Shown: one piece after another, positions 1 through 9,830 of the stretch
Numbering within the stretch: the stretch's first letter is position 1
Layout of the letters: the number at the start of each line of letters is the position of its first letter
Assembly: GCA_001708385.1 (NCBI GenBank)
Contig: CP012388.1
Span: 434,001 to 498,000 of the forward strand
Direction: 5' to 3'
DNA length: 64,000 nt
Origin: Flavobacterium psychrophilum
GTDB taxonomy: Bacteria > Bacteroidota > Bacteroidia > Flavobacteriales > Flavobacteriaceae
Notes under the pieces: model-generated
What the model saw: only the letters and a program-made list of their open reading frames with translations
Told to the model about the DNA's origin: nothing
Databases searched by the model: none
Made by a program: the position numbers and the translations under genes

Positions 1-3000
1 CCGTTATAACTGATGGTATTTACATTTGTTTCGGCATCTGCCCCAACACCTGTAGCAATAGTTAAGCCGCCTGCAATACGCGTAGTACCTACAGCAAAGG
101 TCTTTTTGCCTGCATTATCCAATGAAAGATTATTATAAGCCGTTGCCGCTACCGTTTGTGATCCGCTGCCATTATAACTAACGGTACTGCCAGTAACGGT
201 GTACACATTTGTTCCGGGTGTAAAGGAATTAGCAATACCAATTATGCCGCTTGATGCAAATACCCTTGCACCTGTTGAACTGCTGACAAGATTGTAATAA
301 TTATAGGCCGGTATAGTTTGCGAAACAGATCCTGTAAAGCCAACCGTTCCTCCTGAGAAATCTACCAATCCTGTTACTGAGGGAAATGCTCCCGCCATAT
401 TAAAGGTCCCCGAGGCAAGGGTAAGGTTGCCCGATACAGATAATGTATTTGTACCAACTGTGCTTAAAACAAGGTTAGGATTGCTTAATAACAAATTCTT
501 TGTAACTGCAGGAACATTAATATTGATAGTATATGCTCCTGTAAGCTCTACATTATCGTTAGCAGTTGGTACTCCATCGGTATTCCAGTTGGCTGCATCT
601 CCCCAATTTGATGTATTTGCACCTCCATCCCATGTTTTAATAGAAATCGCGAGTTGTCCTATCTGAAAATCTGCAAACGATGTAATCTCCGTTGCTGTAA
701 GACTTGTGCCCGTTAAACCACTCACTCTCGGATAGACCCACGATCCGTTGATGTATTGCGCCGAAACAAAAGCTGATGTTACCGCACCCGAATCAATATC
801 AGCAGCTACATAGTTAAATGTAACAGAAGCAGTGGTAAAAACTATTCCGCTGTTGGTAAGTGTCCAATACCTGTTTACACTTAAAGCCGGATTAAGCAAC
901 GAATTGCTTATACTCGGATGATCTCCGTCTATTGTAGATGCCGTTAAATTTCCCGCTGTTGAAACATTATCAAAAACAACTGATACCGGAAGGTAACTTG
1001 TTGCGTTACCAATTTCAAAAGTTTTGGTAACGGCTCCCGTTCCGGTATTCTTTTGTAGTTTACCATATACCCATCCTGTATTTTGTGTTGCTCCGGAAAC
1101 CGAACCATTTGCCGGTTGTATAAGTACATAATTTCCTGTAACGATTTTTCCTGTAATAAATGTCAGTACATTATTTACCGTTACGTTTGAAGATATAGTT
1201 ACAATACCACCGGTATTATTTATAATAACATTGGAAAACGGCGACACTGAAAGTATATTCTGAACCGCAGATCCGTTTAAAGTAAAAGATGAAGTATTAC
1301 TATTTAAAGTTCCATTGTTTATAATATTACCTCCAATCGAATAAGCAAAACTCCCGGCATTAAATATCGATCCGCTATTGATTGTAAAGTTCCTTGTAAT
1401 CGTAAGGTTGGAAACAGAAGTTATCCCGGCTACATTTGAGTTTGCTATCGTTACATCGCGTAATGATATAGGATTTCCCGCAAGCGTGATTGCCCCTATG
1501 CCACCGAAAACTACAGTGCCGGTACTTGTAAAATTAGTCCCCATATTAAGCAAAGCTGCTGCTGCAGGTGTAAAATTTATAAACCCTGAACTTGTAATGG
1601 TACCGTTATTCGTTAAAGTACCTAATATAGTGTGAGTAGAAGAACCTCCATTGAAAGATGCCCCGGTACCTACTGTAAGTGCGTTTGCTATAGTCCACCC
1701 GACACTTGGGTTGACACCTGCTGTATTATTAACATTAAGATAGCCGAATTGAGGTGGTGTTGTAGAATTTAATACAGGTGAAACGGACCCGTTAAAATTG
1801 ACCGTAGTAGCTATAGTTGAGACAGCGTTGATAAGGCTCAGGGTTTGTAAAACATTCCCCGTAAATGTGGTTGTGCCTAATGTTTCTAATTTACCTCTAT
1901 TGGTAAGGTCGGCATTTAGCGTGGTCGTAATAGTTGATTCTCCTGTCAATATTCCTGAAGCTGTAATTTCAAGCAGTCCGTTAAAAGTTATATTGCTTAA
2001 AATTGCATAGTTTCCTGAAATAGTCGCTTTATTAAATGTGGTTATTCCTGTAATTGTTTTTCCTAAACCCGAAAATAGTACAGTGCTGGTTGCCGGTACA
2101 TACGTTCCGTTATTAAGCCAGTTTCCATTTAAGGTGATTGTATTAGCTCCGCCATTAAGCGTAGCAGTATTTTCTATAGTCAGGTTATTTTTAACCGTAA
2201 TCGGTGTGCCTAATATTTTTGTCCCGGAATTCCTGAAAATTATATTTCCATAGGAAACGCCCGGCAACGCAAGGTTTTGTGTCGCAGTGCCATTAAAGAC
2301 AATAGAGCTGTTAGTACTTAAAGCATAATTAGCAAATCTGGTAGGTGCATTGTTCGCTCCGATGATAAGAGTAGCAGCATCATTTATTGTTGCAGTTCCA
2401 CCCTGAACATCCCTGTTAAAATCGAACGATTGAATATCTAAAGTTCCTGACGTACCGATCAGATTTCCTTTAATAACTACATTACCTGTTAATGTAGCAA
2501 CAGTGCCAACCGTTTTATTGAATTGAAGATTATTAAACGTAGACGCTGATATGCTTTGCGCCCCAGCCCCATTAAAAATGACACTTGTACCTGAATTATT
2601 TGAAACAAATGATCCGCTATTCAGCCAATTGCCCCCAACCGTTACAGTACTGTTATTCTGATACGTAGCACCCGAAGCTATTGTTACACTACCTATAATA
2701 GTATTAGCGGCATCACTATCAAGTTCTCCGGCAGTTATTGTAAGGTTACCATTTATGGTTAAAGCACCCGAAGCTGTCGCAACTGCACCGACAGTGGGTT
2801 TATTAATAATCAGGTTGCCATATGTCACAGCTCCCACAATTTGGTTTGAAACACCGTTATAAGTTACCGTACCCGATGATGGTGTAAAGGTACCGCTAGA
2901 ATAATTAAAGTTACCTCCGATGCTCAAATTGCCGGCACCCGAGAAAACAATATTAGCATTGCCACTTTGAGTTAATGCACCCGTAACAGCTAAAGTCCCT

Positions 3001-6000
3001 GATGTAATGTTTAAATTGATGGCACGCCCTGCCGTACCCTCACTTAAAGTTAAATCACCATTAACAGTTATTGTTTGTGCATTTACGTTAATAGTATGTA
3101 TTGCATCAGCACTCCAGTTTCCTTTAATACTTCCTGTAGTAAGAGAACCGCTTGCACCCATCGTAAGGTTAACAGCCTGTACACTTCCAAAATTTATATT
3201 TTTTGCTACAGCAGCGGTGGTAATTATGGGCTGGTTGGTAAATGCTGAAGTCCCAATATTAACTGTACTTGTCGTTGCAGGCACGCTCGCAGGCGACCAG
3301 TTTGAGGCTGTATTCCAATCGCTACTTGTAGTTCCTCTCCACTCTACTACACTTGGGGTATTTGCAAGTGTCCAACGATATGTACCAAGGCCCGGTACGC
3401 CGGCTTCCACATAATTACTTGTTGTATTACCACCGGTTTTAGCTACAGCTGTCCATCCTGTACCGTTGTTACGCCAAGGAACCATTGTAGCTTCATTGTT
3501 TCCGTTTAACTCATTGTCCTCATAATGAAAACGAATTGCTCCAATCAACCCAAGTCCATTCGGTATGGTAACAGTATATGTTCTCCTGATAGATGCATTA
3601 GATGGAAAATCGCCCGGAGGTTCTATTGCCACCGAAACCGTTACGTTACTGACACCTAGTGCCGCTGTAAAAGCTATTATATTATCTGGGCTCTCAAAAG
3701 CATAACCCGCTAATAACACTCCAAATGTATGAGCCCTCGTTATTGTACCTAATATAATTCCGGGCCCGGTTCTGTCGGTGGTCATTGTTATTGTATTTGC
3801 TCCGGTATACATTATACCTGAAGTCATATTTACAATGGAAACGGTAACATTGTTTAACAACGTAACACTGACAGCAGCACTGGTTTTTTCAAGGGTTAAT
3901 ATATTAAACGTTGTAGCGCCACTGATTATGGAGTTTTGACCACCTGCAAGTCGTATAATACTCGCTGCATTTGTAGTAGGCGTAAAAGTACCGTTGTTGT
4001 ACCAGTTGTTATTAATAGTATGCGTAAAGTTGCCGGGGGTAAACGTTGTATTCGCTCCTATAGTTATATCGTTATTTACTGTTATTATGCCGGCAGCTGT
4101 TTTATTTCCCCCGACACTAAGTACTAAATTATTATATGTTATTGCGTTAATGTTTTGATCAATACTTCCGTTAAAATTTACCGTATTTGGTACTGAACTT
4201 ACATTTACCGTAGAAGTGGTAGCATTAGTAAGCGTAAGAGCGCCGGCAACACCCAATGTTGCATTAGCCGATAATTGAAGTGCAGTTGCTGCGCTAACAG
4301 TTACATTAAATAAATTAGCAACACCGCTTAAACTGGTGGTGGTCCCTGTAAAAGTTACCGTACCTGCCGATGCCGTGAAACTTCCGTATACTAGTAAACC
4401 AGATGTAATTGTAAAGTTTACCGCTGTTGTAACAGTACCGGTTATTGCCAGTATACCAAATGATCTAACGGCTATACCAGTACCTGATATGGTTTTTGAG
4501 GCACCGCTCATTGTTATAGTACCTGTAGTTGCTGTAAAACTTCCTGGATTGGATACGGATAAATTACCGGTAATTGTAATTGATGATGTGGTTGTTACCG
4601 ATCCGGTAATAATTAAGTTGTCCGGTGAAATAGATGTGCCGGTTATTGTAGTATTAGTTCCTGTCATTGTCAGGGTTCCACCTGATGCCTGAGTAAATGC
4701 ACCTGCCCCTGTAGTAGCAAGATTACCTGATAATGTAAGCCCTTCTGCCGTAAAGCTGACCATCGGTGCAGCAACAGTAAGGTTATTGAAATTTTGTGCG
4801 CCTGAACCACCTACAGTAGCGCCTGAACCATTGAAAATTACAGTACTGGTAGCGCCTGTAAATATTCCGCTGTTGCTCCAGTTACCGCCGATTGTATGTG
4901 TAAAGCTGGCTCCATTAAATGTAGTAGCTATTCCTAATATAACATTTCCGTTTACGGTAATATTTGATGCCGCTGTAAATAAGACAGCTGTACCTGAACC
5001 TACAGTTGTAGTTAGATTACCAACTATTGTTAACGCAGTCGATGGAAAATTTTTTGTTGCCGAACCACTTGAACTTGTCAGCCTAAGATTACCATAGACC
5101 TGATTTGCAACTGCTTGATTAGTACCCGAATATTCAACATTACTAGCTGTTACTAAGGTATTTGTTGCGTAATTTGAAGGAAAAGTGTTAGTACCGCCTA
5201 TTCTAAGTGTAGCATTGTTAGCAACAGTGAGCGTGCCTCCATTGGTTGTACGGTTTGCAGTAAAACTGGCAAGGTCAAATATTCCTGCACTTACAGAAAG
5301 ATTACCTGAAACATTTATACTCACCGCAAGCGTAAGTGTAGCTGTTGTATTTACAATAAGATTATTGAAGGTCGTAGAAAAACTTCCGCCGATAATTTTA
5401 GCTGTAGTATTGCTAAAGACAACCGTATTTGTGCCGCCTGTAAAAGCTGTAGCCGATGCATTATTAATCCAGTTACCTAGTATAAATATACCAAAATTGT
5501 TAGCATTTAATACACCTGAGGTAATTGTTAAATCGTTATTTATAGTTATTGTTACAGGTAATAGCAGCCCATTACTGTTGTTAACTGTAAGATTAAAAAA
5601 TGTTGAAACTCCCGAAAATGTCTGTTGTCCGGTTGTTCCGTTAAAATTTACAGTACCATTATTTGTAAATGTGCCATTGTTAGTTAGTGTGCCTGCAATA
5701 TTTAAAGTTCCTGTAACTGCAAGCGTAACACTCGCTCCACTATTAATTGTAAGGTTTCTACAAATAACGCTTGTACTAATATTTGGCATATTGGCTACTC
5801 CGGTGGTAATTACAACATCTGTAGTAGCTGTCGGCAAAACTCCATTACACCAGTTACTTGTATTAGACCAGTCAGAGCTCACGTTACCTGTCCATTGTCC
5901 GCTGGCGGTGGTAGATGTTACAATTGTAGAAGCTGTTGTAGGAGCTGCACACCCGGGAGCAGTAACCTGAACAGTATACGTGCCGGCATTTGCAGCTGAA

Positions 6001-7790
6001 TATGTAAGTGTTGGATTTTGCTGTGTTGAAGCAAAGCCGTTAGGTCCTGTCCATGAATATGCAGCGCCTGCAATAGTTGTTGCTGTAAGATTTAATGTTG
6101 CACCAGCACAAACAGGAGAATTACTACCTGCTCCATCAGCTCTGTTATACAGTGTACCTACTTCTGATGCGGAAAGCTCGCGGTGGTAAATCACCATATC
6201 ATCCAAAGTGCCTGAAAAGTAATAGCTGGAAGATTCGTTTGGCCATGATGAAATGTCACTATGCCCTAATCGCCAGTAGCCTGTGGTTACTTCCGCAGAT
6301 GTTACGGTTAGATCACTAGCCGATAATACACCATCAACATATAATTTCATACCACCAGCACCAAGGGTTGCTGTAACCTGATGCCAGTTGCCATCGTTGT
6401 ATGCAGTTGTTGTGTTAATATATTTTTTTACCGCTCCGGGAGCCACTCCAAAATACAGAACCCCTGCATTTGTCATGTAAAGAAATCTATCCCTATTTCC
6501 GTTTGGTCCGGTCTGAACGCTTGAAAACCCCATTAAAGCACCTCCCGAAGTAGAGCTCGTTCTAAACCATGAGGATATACTGAAAGAGGACGGATTTACG
6601 TAAGAATTTGTTGTAGAAATGTAGTTAGAGCTTCCATTAAAGGTATACGCCCTGCCCGCGTTATTAAACCTGTCCGCAGATGCTGTTGGAGTTCCCCCCT
6701 GAAATGTGCCGTTATTATTTCCAGTTGCGTCATTAGCGTTACCTTCAAATTTATAATTTGCAATTAAATTTGATGCCGGCAATTGAGAAAGTGCTGGACC
6801 TGTACATCCTGTAGCTTGTGTGCCACTAAGAGCATTGCTTAATCCACCTTCAGAAACTGCATATACTCTCCAATAGTACGTTGCGCCTGTTGTAAGTCCG
6901 GTTTGAACAGATGATGTTGTATTGGCAGCTGTCTGACTAACGAAAGAATAATTTGCCCCGTCAGTAGAACGGTAAATTAGGAAACCTCTTTCTGTAGTAG
7001 AGTTATCTGTCCAGTTAAGTGTTATTGAGGTTGGAGCGACTGCTGAGAAAGTTAAACTTCCCGGTGCCGCCGGTATTGGTGGTGTAAATCCGTAAGTTGT
7101 ACCTGTTGCACGTTTGGTCGTTACAGAGGCTTCTGATGTTGAACTTACATTTGTTCCTGCGTTATTCACTGACAAAAAATTCCCAGACCCGGTTGCTGTT
7201 GTCGTTATACCTATGGATGCAGATGGCGAACTGGCACCAAAAAGGTCAGATCGGTAAACGAATTCAACCTTTCCTGTAGTTTCATAAAAATTTACCTGAA
7301 AAGAACACACCGCCGCTATTGCAAGGTAATTCCATTCAACATTAAGATACTGAACAGTAAAAATCCTGCTTCCTGCTGTTCCTGTAGTTCTGTAGGTTAC
7401 GTTTGAAGTAGAGCCAACATTAAGGTCATCCCATAATGGAGCAATAACAGGCCTCGGCGTTCCACCTGTTGATAGGTTATTAGCGTAACCGTAATCTGTC
7501 GGGATAGCTCCTAGCGATAACCAACCGTTGGTAGTTGCAGATACATTAGTATAGCGGGTACCCATATACCAAAAATCAAAGCCAATAGGAATGAGCGCTG
7601 ACGCTCCATCATCGGCAGATCCGGTCCATGTAGTAGTACTACCGCCTGTTATCGGCGTAAATGTAGTAGTTGAGTTTGCAAATGCGTAACTAGTAATTGT
7701 CTGACCAAAAAGGCCGGGTGCAGCCCAAAGCAGCAAAATAATTATAAGTGTACATCTACACGACAAAGTAAAAATAATTTTTCTTTTCAT
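1..7790 (-). CDS. Giant secreted repeat adhesin, N-terminal part (runs off the left edge)
   Basis: One reading frame stays open from the ATG at 7790 to the window edge, at least 2,596 residues. Translation at several separated places gives the same frame. A signal peptide ends near a Phe-Gly-Gln site about residue 32. Next come a globular N-terminal region (about 35-235), a fibronectin type III-like domain (about 236-330), a LamG/concanavalin-like domain (about 327-550) and an Ig/PKD-like domain (about 553-615). The rest is Gly/Thr/Asn/Ser-rich beta-strand repeats of the form NWxNNGTFTPGTxTVxFNG. A motif with three spaced Trp-containing blocks (W-x-G...DW...NW) recurs near 5893, 3340 and 632 and marks modules of about 850-900 residues. 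Such proteins are cell-surface adhesins. The C-terminus, where a type IX secretion signal would lie, is outside the window. It is the last visible gene of an operon with the DUF4402 and chaperone genes. Confidence 0.85.
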   Translation of the reverse strand, partial: MKRKIIFTLSCRCTLIIILLLWAAPGLFGQTITSYAFANSTTTFTPITGGSTTTWTGSADDGASALIPIGFDFWYMGTRYTNVSATTNGWLSLGAIPTDYGYANNLSTGGTPRPVIAPLWDDLNVGSTSNVTYRTTGTAGSRIFTVQYLNVEWNYLAIAAVCSFQVNFYETTGKVEFVYRSDLFGASSPSASIGITTTATGSGNFLSVNNAGTNVSSTSEASVTTKRATGTTYGFTPPIPAAPGSLTFSAVAPTSITLNWTDNSTTERGFLIYRSTDGANYSFVSQTAANTTSSVQTGLTTGATYYWRVYAVSEGGLSNALSGTQATGCTGPALSQLPASNLIANYKFEGNANDATGNNNGTFQGGTPTASADRFNNAGRAYTFNGSSNYISTTNSYVNPSSFSISSWFRTSSTSGGALMGFSSVQTGPNGNRDRFLYMTNAGVLYFGVAPGAVKKYINTTTAYNDGNWHQVTATLGAGGMKLYVDGVLSASDLTVTSAEVTTGYWRLGHSDISSWPNESSSYYFSGTLDDMVIYHRELSASEVGTLYNRADGAGSNSPVCAGATLNLTATTIAGAAYSWTGPNGFASTQQNPTLTYSAANAGTYTVQVTAPGCAAPTTASTIVTSTTASGQWTGNVSSDWSNTSNWCNGVLPTATTDVVITTGVANMPNISTSVICRNLTINSGASVTLAVTGTLNIAGTLTNNGTFTNNGTVNFNGTTGQQTFSGVSTFFNLTVNNSNGLLLPVTITINNDLTITSGVLNANNFGIFILGNWINNASATAFTGGTNTVVFSNTTAKIIGGSFSTTFNNLIVNTTATLTLAVSINVSGNLSVSAGIFDLASFTANRTTNGGTLTVANNATLRIGGTNTFPSNYATNTLVTASNVEYSGTNQAVANQVYGNLRLTSSSGSATKNFPSTALTIVGNLTTTVGSGTAVLFTAASNITVNGNVILGIATTFNGASFTHTIGGNWSNSGIFTGATSTVIFNGSGATVGGSGAQNFNNLTVAAPMVSFTAEGLTLSGNLATTGAGAFTQASGGTLTMTGTNTTITGTSISPDNLIITGSVTTTSSITITGNLSVSNPGSFTATTGTITMSGASKTISGTGIAVRSFGILAITGTVTTAVNFTITSGLLVYGSFTASAGTVTFTGTTTSLSGVANLFNVTVSAATALQLSANATLGVAGALTLTNATTSTVNVSSVPNTVNFNGSIDQNINAITYNNLVLSVGGNKTAAGIITVNNDITIGANTTFTPGNFTHTINNNWYNNGTFTPTTNAASIIRLAGGQNSIISGATTFNILTLEKTSAAVSVTLLNNVTVSIVNMTSGIMYTGANTITMTTDRTGPGIILGTITRAHTFGVLLAGYAFESPDNIIAFTAALGVSNVTVSVAIEPPGDFPSNASIRRTYTVTIPNGLGLIGAIRFHYEDNELNGNNEATMVPWRNNGTGWTAVAKTGGNTTSNYVEAGVPGLGTYRWTLANTPSVVEWRGTTSSDWNTASNWSPASVPATTSTVNIGTSAFTNQPIITTAAVAKNINFGSVQAVNLTMGASGSLTTGSIKGNWSADAIHTINVNAQTITVNGDLTLSEGTAGRAINLNITSGTLAVTGALTQSGNANIVFSGAGNLSIGGNFNYSSGTFTPSSGTVTYNGVSNQIVGAVTYGNLIINKPTVGAVATASGALTINGNLTITAGELDSDAANTIIGSVTIASGATYQNNSTVTVGGNWLNSGSFVSNNSGTSVIFNGAGAQSISASTFNNLQFNKTVGTVATLTGNVVIKGNLIGTSGTLDIQSFDFNRDVQGGTATINDAATLIIGANNAPTRFANYALSTNSSIVFNGTATQNLALPGVSYGNIIFRNSGTKILGTPITVKNNLTIENTATLNGGANTITLNGNWLNNGTYVPATSTVLFSGLGKTITGITTFNKATISGNYAILSNITFNGLLEITASGILTGESTITTTLNADLTNRGKLETLGTTTFTGNVLQTLSLINAVSTIATTVNFNGSVSPVLNSTTPPQFGYLNVNNTAGVNPSVGWTIANALTVGTGASFNGGSSTHTILGTLTNNGTITSSGFINFTPAAAALLNMGTNFTSTGTVVFGGIGAITLAGNPISLRDVTIANSNVAGITSVSNLTITRNFTINSGSIFNAGSFAYSIGGNIINNGTLNSNTSSFTLNGSAVQNILSVSPFSNVIINNTGGIVTISSNVTVNNVLTFITGKIVTGNYVLIQPANGSVSGATQNTGWVYGKLQKNTGTGAVTKTFEIGNATSYLPVSVVFDNVSTAGNLTASTIDGDHPSISNSLLNPALSVNRYWTLTNSGIVFTTASVTFNYVAADIDSGAVTSAFVSAQYINGSWVYPRVSGLTGTSLTATEITSFADFQIGQLAISIKTWDGGANTSNWGDAANWNTDGVPTANDNVELTGAYTININVPAVTKNLLLSNPNLVLSTVGTNTLSVSGNLTLASGTFNMAGAFPSVTGLVDFSGGTVGFTGSVSQTIPAYNYYNLVSSSTGARVFASSGIIGIANSFTPGTNVYTVTGSTVSYNGSGSQTVAATAYNNLSLDNAGKKTFAVGTTRIAGGLTIATGVGADAETNVNTISYN

Positions 7791-7844
7791 GTGTTGAGTT
7801 TCTTAATTTGTCTGCCTTATGGTTATTTTGAGCTATTGGTTGGA

Positions 7845-8705
7845 TCAAAAAAGATCAATTTGGGTGGTAGTTAAAACTACAGGTTTTGATTCTGCTGAGG
7901 TTGAATAGGTGATAATTAGTTTTCCTTTTTTATAATCTATTGCCGGATTTTTATCCAGTTTTAATATCAGACTGCGAGATGGGTTTGGAGTATACACTGC
8001 AAGTCCTTTTGCCATGCCTACCTGTGTAATTTTACCCTTATCTGACACGTGTTCTACTTTTACGTCTCCATAAACAGATATATTTCCTGTTCTGGTAAAC
8101 GTCATATTTAACTCCTGTACACCATCTTTGTTTACCGATAATACCGGTTTCTCAATTTTTACATTTAAGGTTGTAATACCGCTTCTTACGATAATAGGTA
8201 TAGCAATACCAAATGTGGGTGTTAATGTTACCGATACAGACTCAGGCTTTTTTACAGGTTTATCTCCCGGAGCTGGCTCTTTAGGAACAGCCCTGAAATA
8301 AAGATGTGATCTGTATTCCCCGGCTTTTAATTCTCCCGTATTGACAGCCTGAACTTTAACTGTTTGAGATTCGTTTGGACCAAGCGTAACACTTCTCGGA
8401 AAAAACCTGATATTTTTATTCGCAAAGTACTGGCCCGAATCGGGAACTGTAATCTCTTCAAAAGCGCCACTGGCAAGCATCCTATAATGAATAACTGAAA
8501 TAAGGAATTTTGCGCTATCTGATCCCGTGTTTGATACACTGAGTTCCTGTGTTCTTTTAGAAGCATCAAGCACTACCCTGCGTGGCATAATAACTAAATC
8601 GCCCTGGGCAATGCTATCAGTAGTGTATAGCCATTGCCCAGATACGATAATAGTTAACATCATAACTATGGTAAGCCCTGTTTTTACAAATAGGGTATTA
8701 TTCAT
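7845..8705 (-). CDS. PapD-like periplasmic chaperone (fimbrial chaperone family)
   Basis: The 286-residue protein has an N-terminal hydrophobic segment (about 8-28) that would export it. It is followed by a PapD-like immunoglobulin fold: PRRVVLDASKRTQELSVSN is the usual first-domain beginning, and a later RFFPRSVTLGPNESQTVKV stretch is the typical mid-domain strand pair. A second beta domain follows (about 165-286). Chaperones of this class bind secreted pilin-like subunits in the periplasm by donating a strand. It lies 57 bp after the DUF4402 gene and 54 bp before the giant adhesin, so the three are probably co-transcribed. No usher gene is adjacent; an usher-like barrel is encoded beyond the his operon. 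The general fold is fairly clear, but the client is inferred from neighbours. Confidence 0.75.
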   Translation of the reverse strand: MNNTLFVKTGLTIVMMLTIIVSGQWLYTTDSIAQGDLVIMPRRVVLDASKRTQELSVSNTGSDSAKFLISVIHYRMLASGAFEEITVPDSGQYFANKNIRFFPRSVTLGPNESQTVKVQAVNTGELKAGEYRSHLYFRAVPKEPAPGDKPVKKPESVSVTLTPTFGIAIPIIVRSGITTLNVKIEKPVLSVNKDGVQELNMTFTRTGNISVYGDVKVEHVSDKGKITQVGMAKGLAVYTPNPSRSLILKLDKNPAIDYKKGKLIITYSTSAESKPVVLTTTQIDLF

Positions 8706-8762
8706 AAGCTGTTATAATTATTTATTAAGTTAACTTGTTGATATCCGCTAAGGGATAAATAT

Positions 8763-9275
8763 TTAGTTGTAATTAACTGTAACTGCAAAAGGAACATCAG
8801 AAATATACTCGCCCGCTGCTTGTCCTGCTGCCAAATTTAATGTTGCACCTACGTTTACAACCTGTGTACCGCTAGTTGCGTCTAATACACCTGTAGATGA
8901 TGGATTACTCGTAAATGTGTTAACAATCATTGAATTTCCACCGTCGCTAATTGTTACAGAAGCAGGTAAAGTAATTGCATAAGTGTATAAGCTAGAACCC
9001 TCAACTTCAAAAGATGCTGCTGTTACTGTGCCATTATCTGCAGGTAAGGTTACCCCACCTGTAGAGGTGCGTCCACTTTCAGGTGATAGAACCACTGTAC
9101 CTACCTGACCATTTGTAGCAACATTACCAAAGTTCATGTCGGTTACTTTAGTAATACCTATTGGTGCCACAATTGTAGCAGCAGCGGTTGCCGTTGCCGT
9201 TGCCTGTCCAAAAACAGAAGATGAAAATAAAAGACCTAAAACACAAAAAGTTACTGATGTAAATACTTTTTTCAT
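8763..9275 (-). CDS. DUF4402 family secreted pilin-like protein
   Basis: The 170-residue protein has a clear signal peptide ending near VFGQ (about residue 24), then an Ala/Thr-rich start and the DUF4402 pattern: an early I-x-K-x-x-D-M-N-F-G-N block, a central Gly/Ser/Thr-rich segment (SPESGRTSTGGVTLP) and a final alternating strand ending FAVTVNYN. DUF4402 proteins resemble spore-coat-U/fimbrial subunits and often sit next to PapD-like chaperones, as here. It is the first gene of a minus-strand operon with the chaperone and the giant adhesin, diverging from the his operon. A 27-codon open frame in its mRNA leader (9272-9355) ends in an ATGA overlap with this start, which may be chance. A fibre or surface-coat subunit is the likely role. 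Confidence 0.8.
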   Translation of the reverse strand: MKKVFTSVTFCVLGLLFSSSVFGQATATATAAATIVAPIGITKVTDMNFGNVATNGQVGTVVLSPESGRTSTGGVTLPADNGTVTAASFEVEGSSLYTYAITLPASVTISDGGNSMIVNTFTSNPSSTGVLDATSGTQVVNVGATLNLAAGQAAGEYISDVPFAVTVNYN

Positions 9276-9364
9276 AATGTTAAGTTGTAATAAAATTTAT
9301 AATTAAAAGGGGATCTGTTATAGTAGACGATGTCCCTCACCATCAACCTTATCATCCACAGGGT

Positions 9365-9372
9365 CAAAGGTA
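9365..9372 (-). promoter_or_regulatory. -7 box for the DUF4402-chaperone-adhesin operon
   Basis: CAAAGGTA on the plus strand reads TACCTTTG on the minus strand, matching the Bacteroidetes -7 consensus TANNTTTG. A CAAA (TTTG on minus) lies at 9396-9399, slightly further away than the usual -33 spacing. The predicted leader is about 85 nt. Confidence 0.5.
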
Positions 9373-9650
9373 TAAACAGGAATAATATGTGATTTCAAAA
9401 TGAAAGAAACAACGTCAAAATGCTGCTTTTAATCTATGAATGAACTTATCGACACTAAAACAATACTTCATTTCTTAATAAAAAGTTAATCACCTATCAC
9501 ATTGATACAAAAAAGGGTCACATACTAAGATATATTTTATCTAACGTTGATTTTTTGTACAATTATTCATTTTTTAGATACACTATGTTGTTACAATGCT
9601 TGCATAGCACTATATGGTATCGTATTAATAATTATTTAGATAATCAAGTC

Positions 9651-9700
9651 TTGAAATTCTATTATGATTGAAAATATTTTCAATCATAATAGAATTTCAA
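9651..9700. repeat. Perfect 50-bp palindrome upstream of the his promoter
   Basis: The 25-bp arms are exactly complementary with no spacer. The left arm begins TTGAAATTCTATTATGATTG and the centre is AAAATATTTT. The symmetry breaks on both sides at 9650/9701. It lies 10 bp before the his -7 box, so it would not be part of the his transcript. It may be an operator for a dimeric or tetrameric regulator, or a cruciform-forming element. No known binding site was recognised. Confidence 0.9.
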
Positions 9701-9710
9701 TTATAATTTT

Positions 9711-9718
9711 TATATTTG
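9711..9718 (+). promoter_or_regulatory. -7 box of the his operon promoter
   Basis: TATATTTG is a perfect match to TANNTTTG. The predicted transcript start near 9723 lies about 20 nt before the leader-peptide ATG. No convincing -33 TTTG is visible, because that position falls in the right arm of the 50-bp palindrome. Confidence 0.65.
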
Positions 9719-9741
9719 CAATCACAAGACAACAAAATCCC

Positions 9742-9804
9742 ATGATTTTTAATCAGCTACATCATCATCATTTTCAAACTGGCTCAAAGGCGAGAAGGAA
9801 ATGA
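9742..9804 (+). CDS. hisL: Histidine operon leader peptide
   Basis: This 20-codon ORF begins MIFNQL, continues with four consecutive His codons (9760-9771) and ends KARRK before TGA. A run of His codons just upstream of a terminator and the his genes is the hallmark of ribosome-mediated attenuation: when charged His-tRNA is scarce the ribosome stalls in the His run and the terminator cannot form. The ORF is too short for routine gene callers. Sequences overlapping and just after the His run, TCAAAC (9774-9779) and CTCAAA (9783-9788), can pair with the left arm of the terminator (GTTTGA 9837-9842 or TTTGAG 9838-9843), giving candidate antiterminators. Confidence 0.85.
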   Translation: MIFNQLHHHHFQTGSKARRK

Positions 9805-9830
9805 TATGTTAGCAACCTAAAATATTTTCT

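Noticed and set aside
1..5900. Possible CRISPR or DNA tandem-repeat array
   Set aside because: Repetition is at the protein level (short beta-strand repeats). No regular, near-identical DNA repeats with spacers were seen.
427..7279. Plus-strand open frames rich in Val, Pro and Leu
   Set aside because: They are antisense shadows of the minus-strand giant adhesin, whose Thr/Asn/Gly codons give Val/Pro/Leu-rich complements. The adhesin frame is continuous and protein-like.
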